Positions 20,999 to 31,859 of a DNA stretch of 64,000 nt are shown here, piece after piece (the stretch's first letter is position 1; the number at the start of each line of letters is the position of its first letter). Source of the DNA: Eublepharis macularius (lineage: Eukaryota > Chordata > Lepidosauria > Squamata > Eublepharidae); assembly GCF_028583425.1 (NCBI RefSeq), contig NC_072796.1:127321464-127385463 (forward strand). Reading direction: 5' to 3'. Below the pieces are notes generated by a model. The model ran no database searches. It was not told where the DNA came from and saw only the letters and a program-made list of their open reading frames with translations. A program made the position numbers and the translations under genes.

Positions 20999-22593
20999 AT
21001 ACATGGTAAAAAGGGGGGGGGGCATGTATTACTTTTATAATTCTGTCTCTCTGCTTTTTCACACACACTGCATGCAAAACTGTCTTTCATTAATGATCGC
21101 CAAGTCAGTAGGTTTGATCACAGAAGCCTCCTTGTAAAGAAATAGACATCCCTTTTGTTCTTGTTATTTTTGAACAGAAAGTTTTCTGCTACACTGCCAA
21201 CTTAAGTAGACACTTTACCTGCTTTGCACACATGGTAACTGTAAGTGTTTTTACTGTATTCACACCACTGCTGAGCAACTGTAATATTTACACTGATGGA
21301 CTACCTTGCTTTTCGTTAATTAATTGACTTAAAAAACAAAAACAAAGTACAGATAATCAAAAACTCATTCTACTTCTTAACATGTTCTGTGCATCTCAAA
21401 TGCTTGCACAAGGCTTTATCAGGACACAACGATTCAGCAAACATAATGCCATTTGATTTTATAACGTATTTTCTGCAACAATGGCAGCAAGATTACAAAG
21501 TCTATACTAAGCCACAACTGATTGGCAGCTTTGTCAAAAAAGTCACTGTGGGACTTACATGGTTACAGCACTGATTTTAGCAATGCACAGTAAAATCTCT
21601 CTCTTTCATCAACTATACTCTCAGTGCTGCCTTGAAGGTGCCAGCACCCCTTAGAGGCAATAATAATTACTCATATCAACCATACAACAGATGTGCGATG
21701 TTCTATATATGATTTATGATATCTTGTATATGCTGTCTGCCATAATACTGCACACGTAGTACAGCATACTTACTGGTACATCCCATCAAAAACTTATGCA
21801 TGATCTAGGCAGGGGTGTGCCATTTGCCAATTCTCTCTTCCTGCGCCAGATCTCTGACCCCCCTCCCCCAGCTGTTCCTGAAGGCTCTCCATTCCCCAGG
21901 AGCAGAATTCCAAGGGAACACATCAGGCTGTAGTGTGAGGAGGGGTGAAACCATTTTTTAAGAAGGATGCAAGCCACAAAATGCTACCTTCTAAGATATG
22001 AGGGGAGGGTGTGCATGAACCCAAGACTTGTTCGCTTGGTTACCATGAGTGGAATTACATGTATTAGAGGTGGAAGACTTGGGACTTCTGTCAAAATGCC
22101 ATCCTCAAGTTGAATTCTTTATAATGTTCAGTATCATTTATCCAGGATACTTGATAAGTTCACTGATTGGGGAAAGGATCATTCACTAGTCTGTTCAGAC
22201 ACACCTTTCTATATAATTAGACTGTTTTCTTGCAATTGCTTGCCAACCTGATGCTTCCAATTGTTACAAGGTACAGACTTAAAGGGGAAAAAATCCATTT
22301 GAGATTTTTGAGTTGAGACTTACTACTTAGGATGTTCTATATACCTTCCATTTTTTTCCCCAGAAACCTAGCAAATCTTGTTATCAGTTCTTCACTCCAC
22401 AATTAGAGGCTGTTGACTCGCAAAGAAGGGGCAAACTTCAAGTGACAAGTAGATCACTTTTATGACCAATCGTGAGACCCCAGGGATTATATGCCTTTTC
22501 TCCAGTAATCAAGATTTACTTTGTGGATGATGCAGGGACAAGATTTCACCTCATGTGAGCATTTGCTCAAAGGAAGTTTGCCTAGTGGCCAGG
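20999..22593. other. No feature recognised
   Basis: Unique-looking AT-rich DNA. A CAGGGGTGTGCC phrase at about 21812 could be a lone hAT tip, but no partner end was found. Confidence 0.35.
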
Positions 22594-24272
22594 GCCGAAT
22601 CCACACTCACTCACCATCCGCTTACCTTGTGCAGTCGTGGCAATTGGGTTCATTCCGCTACCATGCTGTGCATCATCACATTCACCCTTCCAGTGTGTCT
22701 TCATGGTGCAATCATTTCTCCACACGCCACTGAGTAAAGCGTTACAGTGGGCGGTTCTATCCTCCGCCGTCAGAATTGACGGCGCACGTCACTTCCTTTT
22801 TTTTTTTTTTTTTTTAAAAAGGTCAATTTTCCGGTATACCGATATTCCGACTTTTAAGAAATGGCAATGTACCCTCCTCCTCATCTTTGATTGGCTCATT
22901 TTTTGCTCATTTGGCTGGTTGGTATGGCGGGCAAATTTGAAATTAGATTGTCACATTAAAGGCATTGTCCGGAAATTCTGCTGCTCAGAGTGGTTTTCTG
23001 CTTTTAGTAGTTAACAACATGGATGCTCAGAGTGTGATATTTGTGATGACGGCTCAGATTGTGGTTGGCATGCTTTGCAGCACAGCCACGCGACACCACG
23101 AGATGATGCATTCTGTCTTTCACACATGGCAGAATCTCCCACCTGCGTCCTAAGCTTTCAGGAATATATTTGTTTTCCGCACCTGCCGTTTACTGGAGAC
23201 AATCGTTGTGGGAAATACAGGATTGCTCGGCTTGGCTCCTCATGCTCTTAAAAATGGTGGGATACAGTAGGGAAATGGTCCCTGTGTGACATGCGCATGC
23301 TCCGGTGACCGTTTCTGTCACGGGCTGGGCCAGCCCAAGCAGGGTGGTTCAAGTCCAAACCTTAAAGCCAAAGTCAAAGGGGAGTTCCAAGAGCAAAAGC
23401 CAAGTCAAACCGGTGGTCAGAGCACGAGATAAAGCCAGGAGTGAGTCCAGAGTCCAAAAGCAAGGTCAGGCACAGTCCAAGGTCATTCACCGATAGTGTC
23501 AGGTCCAAAAGCAGGCACAGGCAAGGTTCACGAAACACGGAGTGGTTGCAAGCAGTAGACACGTTGCTTCCACGCCCAGCAGTTCCTCCAGACTGGCTCT
23601 TATAGCCAGGCGTGGTTTTCAGCCAGCTGCTGGGGCTCTATCCTGCCACTACTCATCGTCACTCTCCAGCAGCTGGCGTTGGCTTAAGAGGCGAGCACTG
23701 CGCCGTCTCTCCTGCAGTTCCAGTCTCTGGCGCTGCCTGCGGCGTTCCTTGGGCGTGGGTGAACCTGGGGGGGTGGAGGCTCTTGGCTGCGCTGCACCTG
23801 TAGAAGTCCCTGGCTGAGCTTCCTCTGTAGTATTGGAGCTTGAGAGTGCTGGTGCCTCAGCTGCTGGCTGTAAGCTCTGATCAGCCAGCAGCTGTTGCTC
23901 CTGATTGCTGGCTTCTGCTGAATCAGGGCTAGGGCTGGCTACACAGGGCTCCTCTTCTCCTGAGGAGTCCTGGCTGGCTACACGAAGCTCCTCTCCTCCA
24001 GAGGAGACCTCACTCTCAGACTGGGCCATGACAGTTTCTTTTCCCGTGCAAACTGCTGCTTTACCAATATACCGACCTTTCTGCACTGTGCAAAAAAAAA
24101 AAGGCGGGGAGAAAATGGATTTCCACCACTATCACATGGTTTGGAAGGAAGGCGCAATTGTTGCGTGGTGATGGCGGGGAACACGCAGAATGGGAAAGCG
24201 TGTGAGTATCTGCATGAACAGCGCACCGCTTGAGAAAAAGGCACAGAAACAAAAAGGAAGTGTGGATTCGGC
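22594..24272. mobile_element. TIR DNA transposon, GCCGAATCCACACT tips, hosting a solo LTR
   Basis: A 14-base perfect inverted repeat, GCCGAATCCACACT, stands at both ends. The interior has a long T run (about 22799-22816), a mixed segment with a 62-codon frame (22965-23153) and, at 23316-24033, an inserted LTR. No target duplication could be fixed, and no transposase motif is evident, so the superfamily is open. Without the LTR the element would be about 960 bases. Confidence 0.7.
23316..24033 (-). mobile_element. Solo LTR of an LTR retroelement (fossil)
   Basis: 718 bases with TGTCACGG and CCATGACA ends (TG...CA), flanked by the identical 5-base duplication GTTTC. A TATAAG box on the minus strand near 23600 suggests minus orientation. 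The 5-base duplication fits Ty3/Gypsy-like or class-III ERV-like elements. No internal region or second LTR remains, so it arose by LTR-LTR recombination. An Arg/Glu/Ser-rich open frame of about 145 codons overlaps it. Clear ends and duplication suggest modest age, younger than the DNA transposon it sits in. Confidence 0.85.
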
Positions 24273-24327
24273 TTAGGTTTGTGTACAAATTCTATACATG
24301 GCTGCTATTTACCACACATTTCATAAT

Positions 24328-24593
24328 GGCCGTTTCCACACATCCTTAAAGGGATGGCCCGCTCACCAAACATGGGGGCCTTTCTCATTCACTTCACTTC
24401 TCCAATTTCTGAGAATGCAATTTCCCACACTTTCCTATGCCCCTGAAAAGATGCAGAAAAAACAGAAAAGACACCAAAAAACAGAAGCCAAACAGCCTGC
24501 TACTGTTTTGAAATCGGAGATGTGTGGCATGAAGGAGAAAAGCCACCAGCGTTCGGTGAGTGGGCTGTCCCTTTAATGACATGTGGAAATGCC
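24328..24593. mobile_element. TIR MITE, GGCCGTTTCCACA tips
   Basis: Ends pair over about 45 bases (GGCCGTTTCCACACATCC with AAAGGGATGGCCCGCTCACC; complement at 24545-24593). Flanked by AAT on both sides, possibly a 3-base duplication as in PIF/Harbinger elements, though three bases can match by chance. Confidence 0.75.
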
Positions 24594-24599
24594 AATATC

Positions 24600-26090
24600 A
24601 CAATGCTATGTGTTTCCTACTCCACATCATCTGCTGCCACCGGCACAAGTTGCAACATCGTGACATAAACAAAATAATACTGTCATATATGCCTCTTGCA
24701 TATCTGCCATTAATGTATATTGGCTCTGCCTCTGGTCTCTGAGAGTATGGGAAGTTCTTTATTGCTGTAATGCTAGCAGGTTATCTCACAAATGCTTACT
24801 TTCTCTTTCTCACTCCGCTGAGCCAGTGTCCTTGACTGCCAGATGAAACGGGCTCGAAATGTATCCTTCTTGAGAACCAAAGATAAGTTCATCTTTCTCA
24901 CAGTCTGCTCTAAAACAATGTCTCAACCCATCCCAACCCCCTACCCCCCATTAACAGTCCTTTTCCTCAAAGGTGGGAATGTTCCCTATAACTAACACTG
25001 ATAGCCCCACATACGTCACTTCTGCCAATTTCACTGTCTGAGCACTTTGTACTGAATGGATCTCTAATAAACTGGAACACCTGTGTGTTAACTGTGGAGA
25101 ACTTGGGGATCTAACTGCCAGGGACTGACAGAAACTTCATTTCACAGTAAAAGCACTTTAAGAGCTTGAAACTGGCTTGTGGTTTTCTGCAGCAACCTAA
25201 ATACCATTTTTATTATAATTCCACTTTGACCTGGCCCTGACAAATTTCACTCTTCTAAAAAAATAACAAGATGATTAGTTTCATGTTTACCTGGTTAGAT
25301 TTGCAACATGTGCCTCTATGGAACGAAAGCTGCCAGGGCATCCGGACCTATGCTGTTTTTATTCAGTGCGCAGACAAGTTTTGATGTTTAAAAGAAGAGG
25401 TCCAAATCTCTCCAAAAGCAGCTGTGCGCAGCAAGGACTGAGTCGCCAATCCCAGAAGCAGCTCTAAAACTTTAAGGGCTTGCTTAGTATTCAATATGGA
25501 GCTATCTAGAAGGTCAGAGCACGCTTAAGAAAGGTCATTCCACAAATACGCCAGTGTATTCTCTCAGCCCCTACTAGAGTGTTCAATAATGCAACAGGCT
25601 TATGATAATGATACAGTTTTACGGCTTCTCTACTCCCAACGGAACCCAAATAGTGTTTTTTTTAAAAAAAAAATACAAACTGACATTCTCTATAACGAAT
25701 ATGCCTGGGATCCATAGCCCAGAAAACAGGCTCATCATAATAATGCCAATGATATCAGGCCAGAAACAGAGACATGAATCACCAGAGTCAAACAGAAATC
25801 AAACCTTGCTGTAACCATGTTCCGCATGTCTATGACTTTTGTCTTGTGTCAGTGAACTGGTTGGCCAACGGAGGGAAGAGCAGTACCCTGGGAAAGCTGA
25901 GAGGGAATGCAAAGTAACAGACTATAGGAGAGAGAGAGAGGAACTGCGAGGATTAGACATGGAATAAAATCCTATTCCCCTAGGAGACTCAACTTCCCCT
26001 TTCTGGCTCTGCATCCTTTTCCCCCTGCCAGATCTCTCCCCCCCACTCCAACCGCTTCAATTCCACTTTGCTCCTCCCCTCACTTCCCTG
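24600..26090. other. No feature recognised
   Basis: AT-rich DNA with no exon evidence and no repeat identified; a short GA run at about 25929-25940. Confidence 0.35.
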
Positions 26091-26590
26091 GAGGGGCTAT
26101 GACTCAGTGGAAGAGCATCTGTTTTTCTTGCAGAAGGCCCCAGGTTCAGTTCCGGGTATCTCAGTTAAAAGGAAATCTGAAACTCATCTTGAAATCTTGG
26201 AGAGCTGCTACCAGTCAGAACAGACGATGATAGGCCAGTGCTGTGACTCAGTAGGTTAGGGCTGCCAGGTCCCCTCATGCTCCCAGTGGGAGGGGGGCAG
26301 CACTCACCTTTTATTGTGTTTGCATGTTTCTGGGGCAGCGTGATGATGTCACTTCTGGGAAATGACATCATCACACAGGGCCCAGGAATGCTCCCACTCT
26401 TTGCAGCAGGTTGATTTGGGCCCCAAGCATTGTCATGGCACCCCAGGAGCGTGCCCAAGAAGCCTGCTCCCTTGCCATTCCTCCCTGCTGACGAGGTGAG
26501 GGGTAGCAAAGGTGGAAAGTGGGAATGAGGAATCTCCCACTCCCACCGGAGGATCTGGCAGCCCTAAGGCAGTTTCGTGTGGGATAGTGA
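26091..26590 (+). repeat. tRNA-Ala-derived SINE, split by a hAT element
   Basis: Head GGGGCTATGACTCAGTGGAA with A box, CAGGTTCAGTTCCGGGTATC as B box, then a tail up to 26256, continuing after the insertion with AGGCAGTTTCGTGTG at 26567. The tRNA is a SINE head and not a working gene: no 3' acceptor stem or terminator. Confidence 0.8.
26257..26566. mobile_element. hAT-type element, TAGGGCTGCCAGG tips, in a SINE
   Basis: Tips TAGGGCTGCCAGGTCC and GGATCTGGCAGCCCTA. It carries the CRE/ETS-like palindrome at 26340-26374. The flanks (CAGTAGGT / AGGCAGTT) do not match cleanly, but the host SINE reads on across the insertion. Confidence 0.75.
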
Positions 26591-26851
26591 CTTCCTCCTC
26601 CAGTTGCCCTTAGGGATTGTTATGACAACTCAACATGCTACCCACATTCTGTTTATTCCTGGTGTTTGCATAGGTGCAGAGATTGCTGTTAAAGTTATTA
26701 AAGGTTTTTATATTCTTAAAAAATATTATTCTGCAAATCTGGATTTCCCCTAAATTGTAGCCATGACTATATCAATGTTTAAATTTGCACATGGGCCAAC
26801 CCTTGGCTATTAGATGAAACAGTTTAAGGAACTGACAACCTTACACCTCCA

Positions 26852-27446
26852 TAGGGATGCCAGACCCCCCCCCCAGGGACAGAGGATCCCCCGCCCCCCA
26901 CACCCTTCCCCCACTTACCTGGCCAGCAGGGGGCAGCACACCTTCCATGTGCACTCCCCTGTGGCACTGCACACTCCCATGCGCTACAGCTGCCTGGATT
27001 GGGCCCATTTTGGACCGAATTGGGGGTGCTGCCGAGTGCAGGAGTGCTCCTGCCCTCCACAGTGGCCCCAAATGCACCCATTTTGGCCCAGATTGGGCTC
27101 GTTTCAGGCCTTTCTTGAGCTGCTGCGAAGTGCGGGAGCACTCCTGCACTCTGCAGCAGCCTGGAATGGGCCCATTTTTGCCTGGATTGGGCCTGTTTTG
27201 GGCCACTGCACAGCACAGGAGCGCTCCCACATGCCACAACTGCTAAAAATGGGCCCAATCCGCACCAAAATGGGCCTGAAACGAACCCAATCTGGGCCCA
27301 AATGGGTGCATTTTGGTCCGCTGTGGAGAGCAGGAGTGCTTCCACACTCCACAGTGTCTCCAATCCGGGCCCCTGCGGAGTGTGGGTGCACTCCCATCCC
27401 CACAGGTAAGTGCCTGCTGGGAGGTTGAGGGGGCCTGGCAACCCTA
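26852..27446. mobile_element. hAT-type element, TAGGGATGCC tips
   Basis: TAGGGATGCCAGA left, CTGGCAACCCTA right, perfect 8-base flanks CACCTCCA. The 595-base interior consists of degenerate repeats of GGGCCCATTTTGGNC and CTGCCGAGTGCAGGAG type, producing long open frames on both strands (up to 214 codons) without any protein signature. Confidence 0.9.
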
Positions 27447-27454
27447 CACCTCCA

Positions 27455-28381
27455 TGAGAGCTCCCCAAATGTTTCTTCCCCCTAAGAACTAGGTATTCTT
27501 GCCCCCTCCAATTTCTTCAAATTTCTCATCTATGAAACTTCATTTAAAATTTGAATTCATTCACCAAACCAAAATAAACTAAAAGAAAATGAAGAATTCT
27601 GATGAGACAGAGGGCTCTATCAATTATTTACAATGAGAAATTTGCTAGTTACTCTACTGCTGAAATAGGATAATCCTCACCTATCGAATTTCCAAACTAT
27701 GCTCAATTTGAGAAGGAATTACAATTTTGCTTCATTCTAAAAATAGGTAAAGAATGAAGAGGACAGTGGCTGGAGGGCTCTCAGGCTGCTTGGACAATTG
27801 TCTGAGAACTGAATGTGAAGTGCAGAATTAAACAAGGAGGTTGAACACATTTATTTGAAATAAGCACATTTGCATATAATAGATTGTTCTATGAATTATT
27901 TCTAGCATGGGATGTAGATTTCCTGAATGTAGAACTTAGTTTGCTTCAATAAAAAAATGCCACGCCGTTCTTGTGAAAACAAATTTATTCTGCAGTGCAG
28001 TCTTCCCTTTAGTAACTATGCTATCTAATGTTTTGGGGCTGAATATTATTGTTCCCTTGCCCCAAATGTGGTTCATCTCAAATCCTCTAACTAGCCATAT
28101 CATCTTTCCCCACTGGATCGTGATTTACGTGAAAACCCCAACAGTGTTGTCATTGGCTGCGGTGGCTTAGCTGCCTTCAGTGGAATGGCGTGAGCCATTT
28201 GGAAAACCACGATCCAGCCGTGACGGATCCCACTTGATGATGTCATCACAGATATTCCTAATGTGGCAGTCATGTAAAAACGTGCAAACACATGCAAAAA
28301 ATATTGTAGCATTTAGTTGCAGATCAATGTGGAAAACATAAGACAACAACTCAGAATGTTACAGAAGAGATTTACAAGTTT
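27455..28381. other. No feature recognised
   Basis: AT-rich, unique-looking. No exon evidence. Confidence 0.35.
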
Positions 28382-28389
28382 CATAAAGG

Positions 28390-28635
28390 CAGGGCTTTTT
28401 TTCTGGGAAAAGAGGTGGTGGAACTCAGTGGGTTGCCCTCAGAGAAAATGGTCACATGGCTGGTGGCCCCTCCCCCTGATCTCCAGACAGAGGGGAGTTT
28501 TTATAGCCATGGCACACAGAGCAATCTAAACTCCCCTCTGTCTGGAGATCAAGGGGCGGGGCCACCAGCCACGTGACCATTTTCAAGAGGTTCCGGAACT
28601 CCATTCTACCATGTTCCAGCTGAAAAAAAGCCCTG
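28390..28635. mobile_element. hAT-type foldback, CAGGGC tips
   Basis: CAGGGCTTTTTTTCTGGG left, CTGAAAAAAAGCCCTG right; perfect 8-base flanks CATAAAGG. The long arms are mirrored through CTCCAGACAGAGGGGAG. No coding capacity. Confidence 0.92.
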
Positions 28636-28759
28636 CATAAAGGGATTGGGAATGGAAACCCTGAAGAGACCTGGCAGACAGATGTGGTCTTGCATGGGCC
28701 ATTTAAGTTTACTGTTTCCCACTCCTGGACCCATCATACTTCCTCTAGTGCCTCTAGCA

Positions 28760-28905
28760 TTGCTGCAGCCAATCAAAAAGAGAAGAAAACATCAACTATT
28801 GTCAAGATTTAAGTACAATAGTTCCATAAAGACCAACAAGATCTTCGGAGTATAAAGTCTGGAGAATCAAGCTCCCATCATTAGACTGACTCTTCGTTAG
28901 CTTGA
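28760..28905 (-). repeat. Fragment of the hammerhead-like repeat family
   Basis: Minus strand: GGGAGCTTGATTCTCCAGAC, then CCGAAGATCTTGTTGGTCTTTATGGAACTATTG. Matches the 3' part of the family; the core is incomplete. Confidence 0.45.
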
Positions 28906-28934
28906 CTCTCAAAAACTTGAACCTTGGAAATACC

Positions 28935-29430
28935 CTTGTTTTTTATTTTTATTTTATTTATTTATATCATTTATAGTCTGCCTTTCTCACTGAGACTCAA
29001 GGCGGATTACATAGAATGAGATCAGCACAGTCAATATCAAGGACTTTTCAATAAACAATGCCCTAGGATAAATAAATGCAGGTTTACAACGATGTAACAT
29101 TAGCAAAAATCCAGTACAAAGTTGAAGAAATGCTGAAACAGAGCATAAGCAATTCTAGGGCTATCATTAGACAACACAGAACTACCCAATAGGGTCATAC
29201 TTAAAGCAACAGGTAGTACTTAAAGCAATAGATAGTATGTACGGCAACACAGTGGTGAAGTTTATGGACCCTAACTGGTTACTGAAGCATGCCTTTGAGA
29301 TCATCTCCCTACAATGCAGTCTTCCTATCTGAGTAAAAAGCCTTTTTGAATAATTCATTTTTGCATTGTTTGCGGAAGGCCAGGAGAGAAGCATAGTTTT
29401 AAAAGACAGAACCAATGGAGATTGCTTCTC
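28935..29430 (-). mobile_element. L2-like LINE fragment with tail at 28940
   Basis: The complement of GTAATCCGCCTTGAGTCTCAG and the ATAAATGATATAAATAAAT tail sits at 28940-29010. Upstream (29180-29415) a damaged frame contains FTQIGRLHC. Orientation is minus. Confidence 0.6.
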
Positions 29431-29462
29431 AGAAGGTTTGTTAATTTCATCTTCACCACCCC

Positions 29463-29545
29463 AAAGGCGTGATCTTTAAGGTGCTGCTGGACTCGAATCT
29501 TACTCTTCTACTACATACCAACACAACTACCCACCTGAAACAATG
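29463..29545 (+). repeat. 3' piece of the hammerhead-like repeat
   Basis: TCTTTAAGGTGCTGCTGGAC and TCTTCTACTACATACCAAC with ACCTGAAAC at the end match the 3' half of the family. Confidence 0.6.
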
Positions 29546-30176
29546 ATTGTCAAGTATTCTTCAAGTAGCCAACAGCCAATCATATGCCAGGCCGGCCTTG
29601 TGCTAATTTGATTCTCAGGACAAAATCAGTTCTCTCTCCCCTGATTGGCATATGTAATTCACAGAACACCAGCAAATCACAAGTGGCGAATACCCTGGAC
29701 TTCTTCTTGGCTCTGCCTCTGCCCATTCAAGCAGCCACATTTCCTTTGGCTAGCAGAGGAAATCTGGGGAAGTCAAGTGTGTGTCCCAGCTTTTGTGACA
29801 TTCGTATGAAAAAACATGGTAGAAGTCAGTACATTATTTCATGAGAGATGCTGTTTACTCTTTGCAGAAAGTGTGACTAGCCTACCGTTTCTTCTGTTTC
29901 CTGGGGTGTAACTTTGAAAGCAGAATGTCAGTGAACCAATTCCAATGATTTTATAAAATTTTTGAACCAAATGAACAAGGTATATATATTCTGGTTTTCA
30001 AACCTTTGGATGTCCACTGCGGAAAGTACTCCCCACAGCAGAGAGTGAGCTATTTCTTGATTTAAAATATATCTAATTTTTCAACTACACTTCTCAACTA
30101 CAGGTGAATCCACTGCATGGAGAAAAAAGCCAGGGGAAACCCCTCTCTCCCCAGTTTTTCTCCTCGGAGCTAGATT
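29546..30176. other. No feature recognised
   Basis: No exon or repeat recognised. Confidence 0.35.
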
Positions 30177-30431
30177 AGAGCCAGTTTGGTGTGGGAGTTA
30201 AGAGCAGCAGGACTCTAATCTGGAGAGCCAGGTTTGATTCCCCACTCCTCCGCATGAAGCCAGCTGGGTGACCTTGGGCCAGTCAGAGCTCTCTCAGCCC
30301 CACTCACCTCACAGGTGATTGTCATGATGATAATAATAACACATTTTGTAAACTGCTCTGAGTGGGCATTAAGTTGTCCTGAAGGGCAGAATATAAATTG
30401 AATGTTATTGTTATTGTCATCGTCGTTGTTA
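30177..30431 (+). repeat. tRNA-derived SINE
   Basis: AGAGCCAGTTTGGTGTGGGAG head, CAGGTTTGATTCCCC B box, full body, tail ATAAATTGAATGTTATTG. Confidence 0.88.
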
Positions 30432-30617
30432 TATCCAAAATCTGGGTTTCTTTTGTTGATGGGGTGCAACAACAGACACTTCTGTACTTCAACTATGAAC
30501 TAGTTGTTGACCAAAATACGTTGACCTGGTTCATTTTCCACAGGGATAACTGGTTTCTCTTCTCCCCCACCCTTTCTGGAAAGTTTTCAGATGAAGATTT
30601 TTTTCATGTAAAAGAAG

Positions 30618-30868
30618 CAGAGCTTTTTTCCAGCTGGAACACGGTGGAACGGAGTTCCGGAACCTCTTGAAAATGATCACATGGCTGGTGGCCCCACCCC
30701 CTGATCTCCAGACAGAGAGGAGTTTAGATTGCCCTCTGTGCCTGTGGAGGGCAATCTAAACTCCCCTCTGTCTGGAGATCAGGGGGTGGGGCCACCAGCC
30801 ATGTGACCATTTTCTCCAAGGGCAACCCACTGAGTTCCACCACCTCCTTTCCCAGAAAAAAATCCCTG
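30618..30868. mobile_element. hAT-type foldback, CAGRGC tips
   Basis: CAGAGCTTTTTTCCAGCTGG left and CCCAGAAAAAAATCCCTG right; flanks AAAAGAAG and AATAGAAG agree at 7 of 8. Arms mirror each other around GAGGGCAATCTAAACTCCCC. Confidence 0.88.
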
Positions 30869-30876
30869 AATAGAAG

Positions 30877-31259
30877 GAATATGACATAAGTCTTTTAAAA
30901 CTGTTTAGTGCCTTTGAAGGCACAGGAATTTATGGCACTGTGCCTTCAAGGGTTCACCACACCACTAGGCTTTCAGGTGATTTTTTTACTTTCATTTTCA
31001 GGAGAGGCATTTCTGTGCCTCAAAAGCAGCTTCTCTAATACTGCAACTGAGAAAGAGACCACGAGCTGTCTGGTTATTCTTTTTTTTTTTTGAAAATCAA
31101 AGTTAGGTTTGGACCTCATTTCTACTAAAAGGGTTTCCAAATGCAGTGGGCACAGAATTTCAGTGATGTTCAGTCTTACCATTTGCATGTAAGTCCCCCT
31201 GGGTTTAGTGGAGCATGTTCCCATTTATCTGTGAACAGGATTGCTGCCTTGAACATGTG
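30877..31259. other. No feature recognised
   Basis: No exon or repeat recognised. A T run lies at 31080-31091. Confidence 0.35.
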
Positions 31260-31440
31260 TATGTGAAAAGTGATTTATGGCGACCCCTGCTGGAGCTTTC
31301 AAGGCAAGTGAGAAGTAGAGGTGGTTTGCCAGCGCCTTCTTCTGCAGTGTTCCTTGGTGGTCTCCCATCCAAGTACTGACCCCTGCTTAGCTTCCAAGAA
31401 CTGACAAGCTCAGGCTACATACCATGCTGCCTTCCCTCCT
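31260..31440 (-). repeat. 5S-rRNA-derived SINE (Sauria type)
   Basis: The complement of 5S text lies at the right (GGTCTCCCATCCAAGTACTG, CTGCTTAGCTTCC); the tail at the left reads GTGATTTATGGCGACCCC. Confidence 0.85.
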
Positions 31441-31444
31441 GCCT

Positions 31445-31663
31445 TGAACATACAAAGCTTCTTTATATTGAATCAGACCTTTAGTCCAGCCAGCCCAGTG
31501 TTGTCTACCTTTGACTGGCAGTGGATTTTTAGGTTATCAAGTACACATGTCCTTCTCCATCTTGCTCCCAGGGCTCCTTTTACCCCAAGATGTCATTGTC
31601 TGAACTTAGGACCCTTCTACATGCAAACCCTGTGTTCTGCTATTAAGCTATAGCCCCTCTTTA
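31445..31663 (-). repeat. tRNA-Ala-derived SINE
   Basis: Minus strand: GAGGGGCTATAGCTTAATAGCAG head, GGTCCTAAGTTCAGACAATG B-box region, tail GGTCTGATTCAATATAAAGAAGC near 31450. Directly abuts the 5S-type SINE. Confidence 0.75.
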
Positions 31664-31678
31664 TCTGGAATAGTAGGC

Positions 31679-31850
31679 TTTGAGTCCAATGGCACCTCAA
31701 AGCTCTGACTCTGTATCAGAAGAAGGGAGCTTTAACTCTCAAACGCTTATTCTCTGAATATGTTGTTGGTCTCTGAGGTGCCTCTAGACTCTAATTCCAC
31801 GATCCTACTGCAAACCAACATGGTTACCTACGTGAAACTGTCTTTATATA
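31679..31850 (+). repeat. Hammerhead-like dispersed repeat
   Basis: Plus strand reads CAGAAGAAGGGAGCTTTAAC then TCTCAAACGCTTATTC, a decayed CUGANGA-stem-GAAA arrangement, followed by TTGTTGGTCTCTGAGGTGCC and a closing CTACTGCAAACCAACATGG. An inverted piece of the 3' part (GAGTCCAATGGCACCTCAAAG) precedes it. Confidence 0.6.
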
Positions 31851-31859
31851 GGAAAAAAT

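Noticed and set aside
21800-21990. hAT element starting CAGGGGTGTGCC
   Set aside because: No matching right end or target duplication found.
23649-24086. 145-codon Ser/Glu/Arg-rich frame as a host gene
   Set aside because: It overlaps a solo LTR fossil and its boundary and has no host homologue I recognise.
26091-26256. tRNA-Ala gene (also at 57223 and 61247)
   Set aside because: Broken acceptor stem, no terminator, and recurrent SINE tails.
26824-27468. Frames of 204 and 214 codons on opposite strands
   Set aside because: They lie in the degenerate GGCCC repeats of a non-autonomous hAT element and lack a transposase or other motif.
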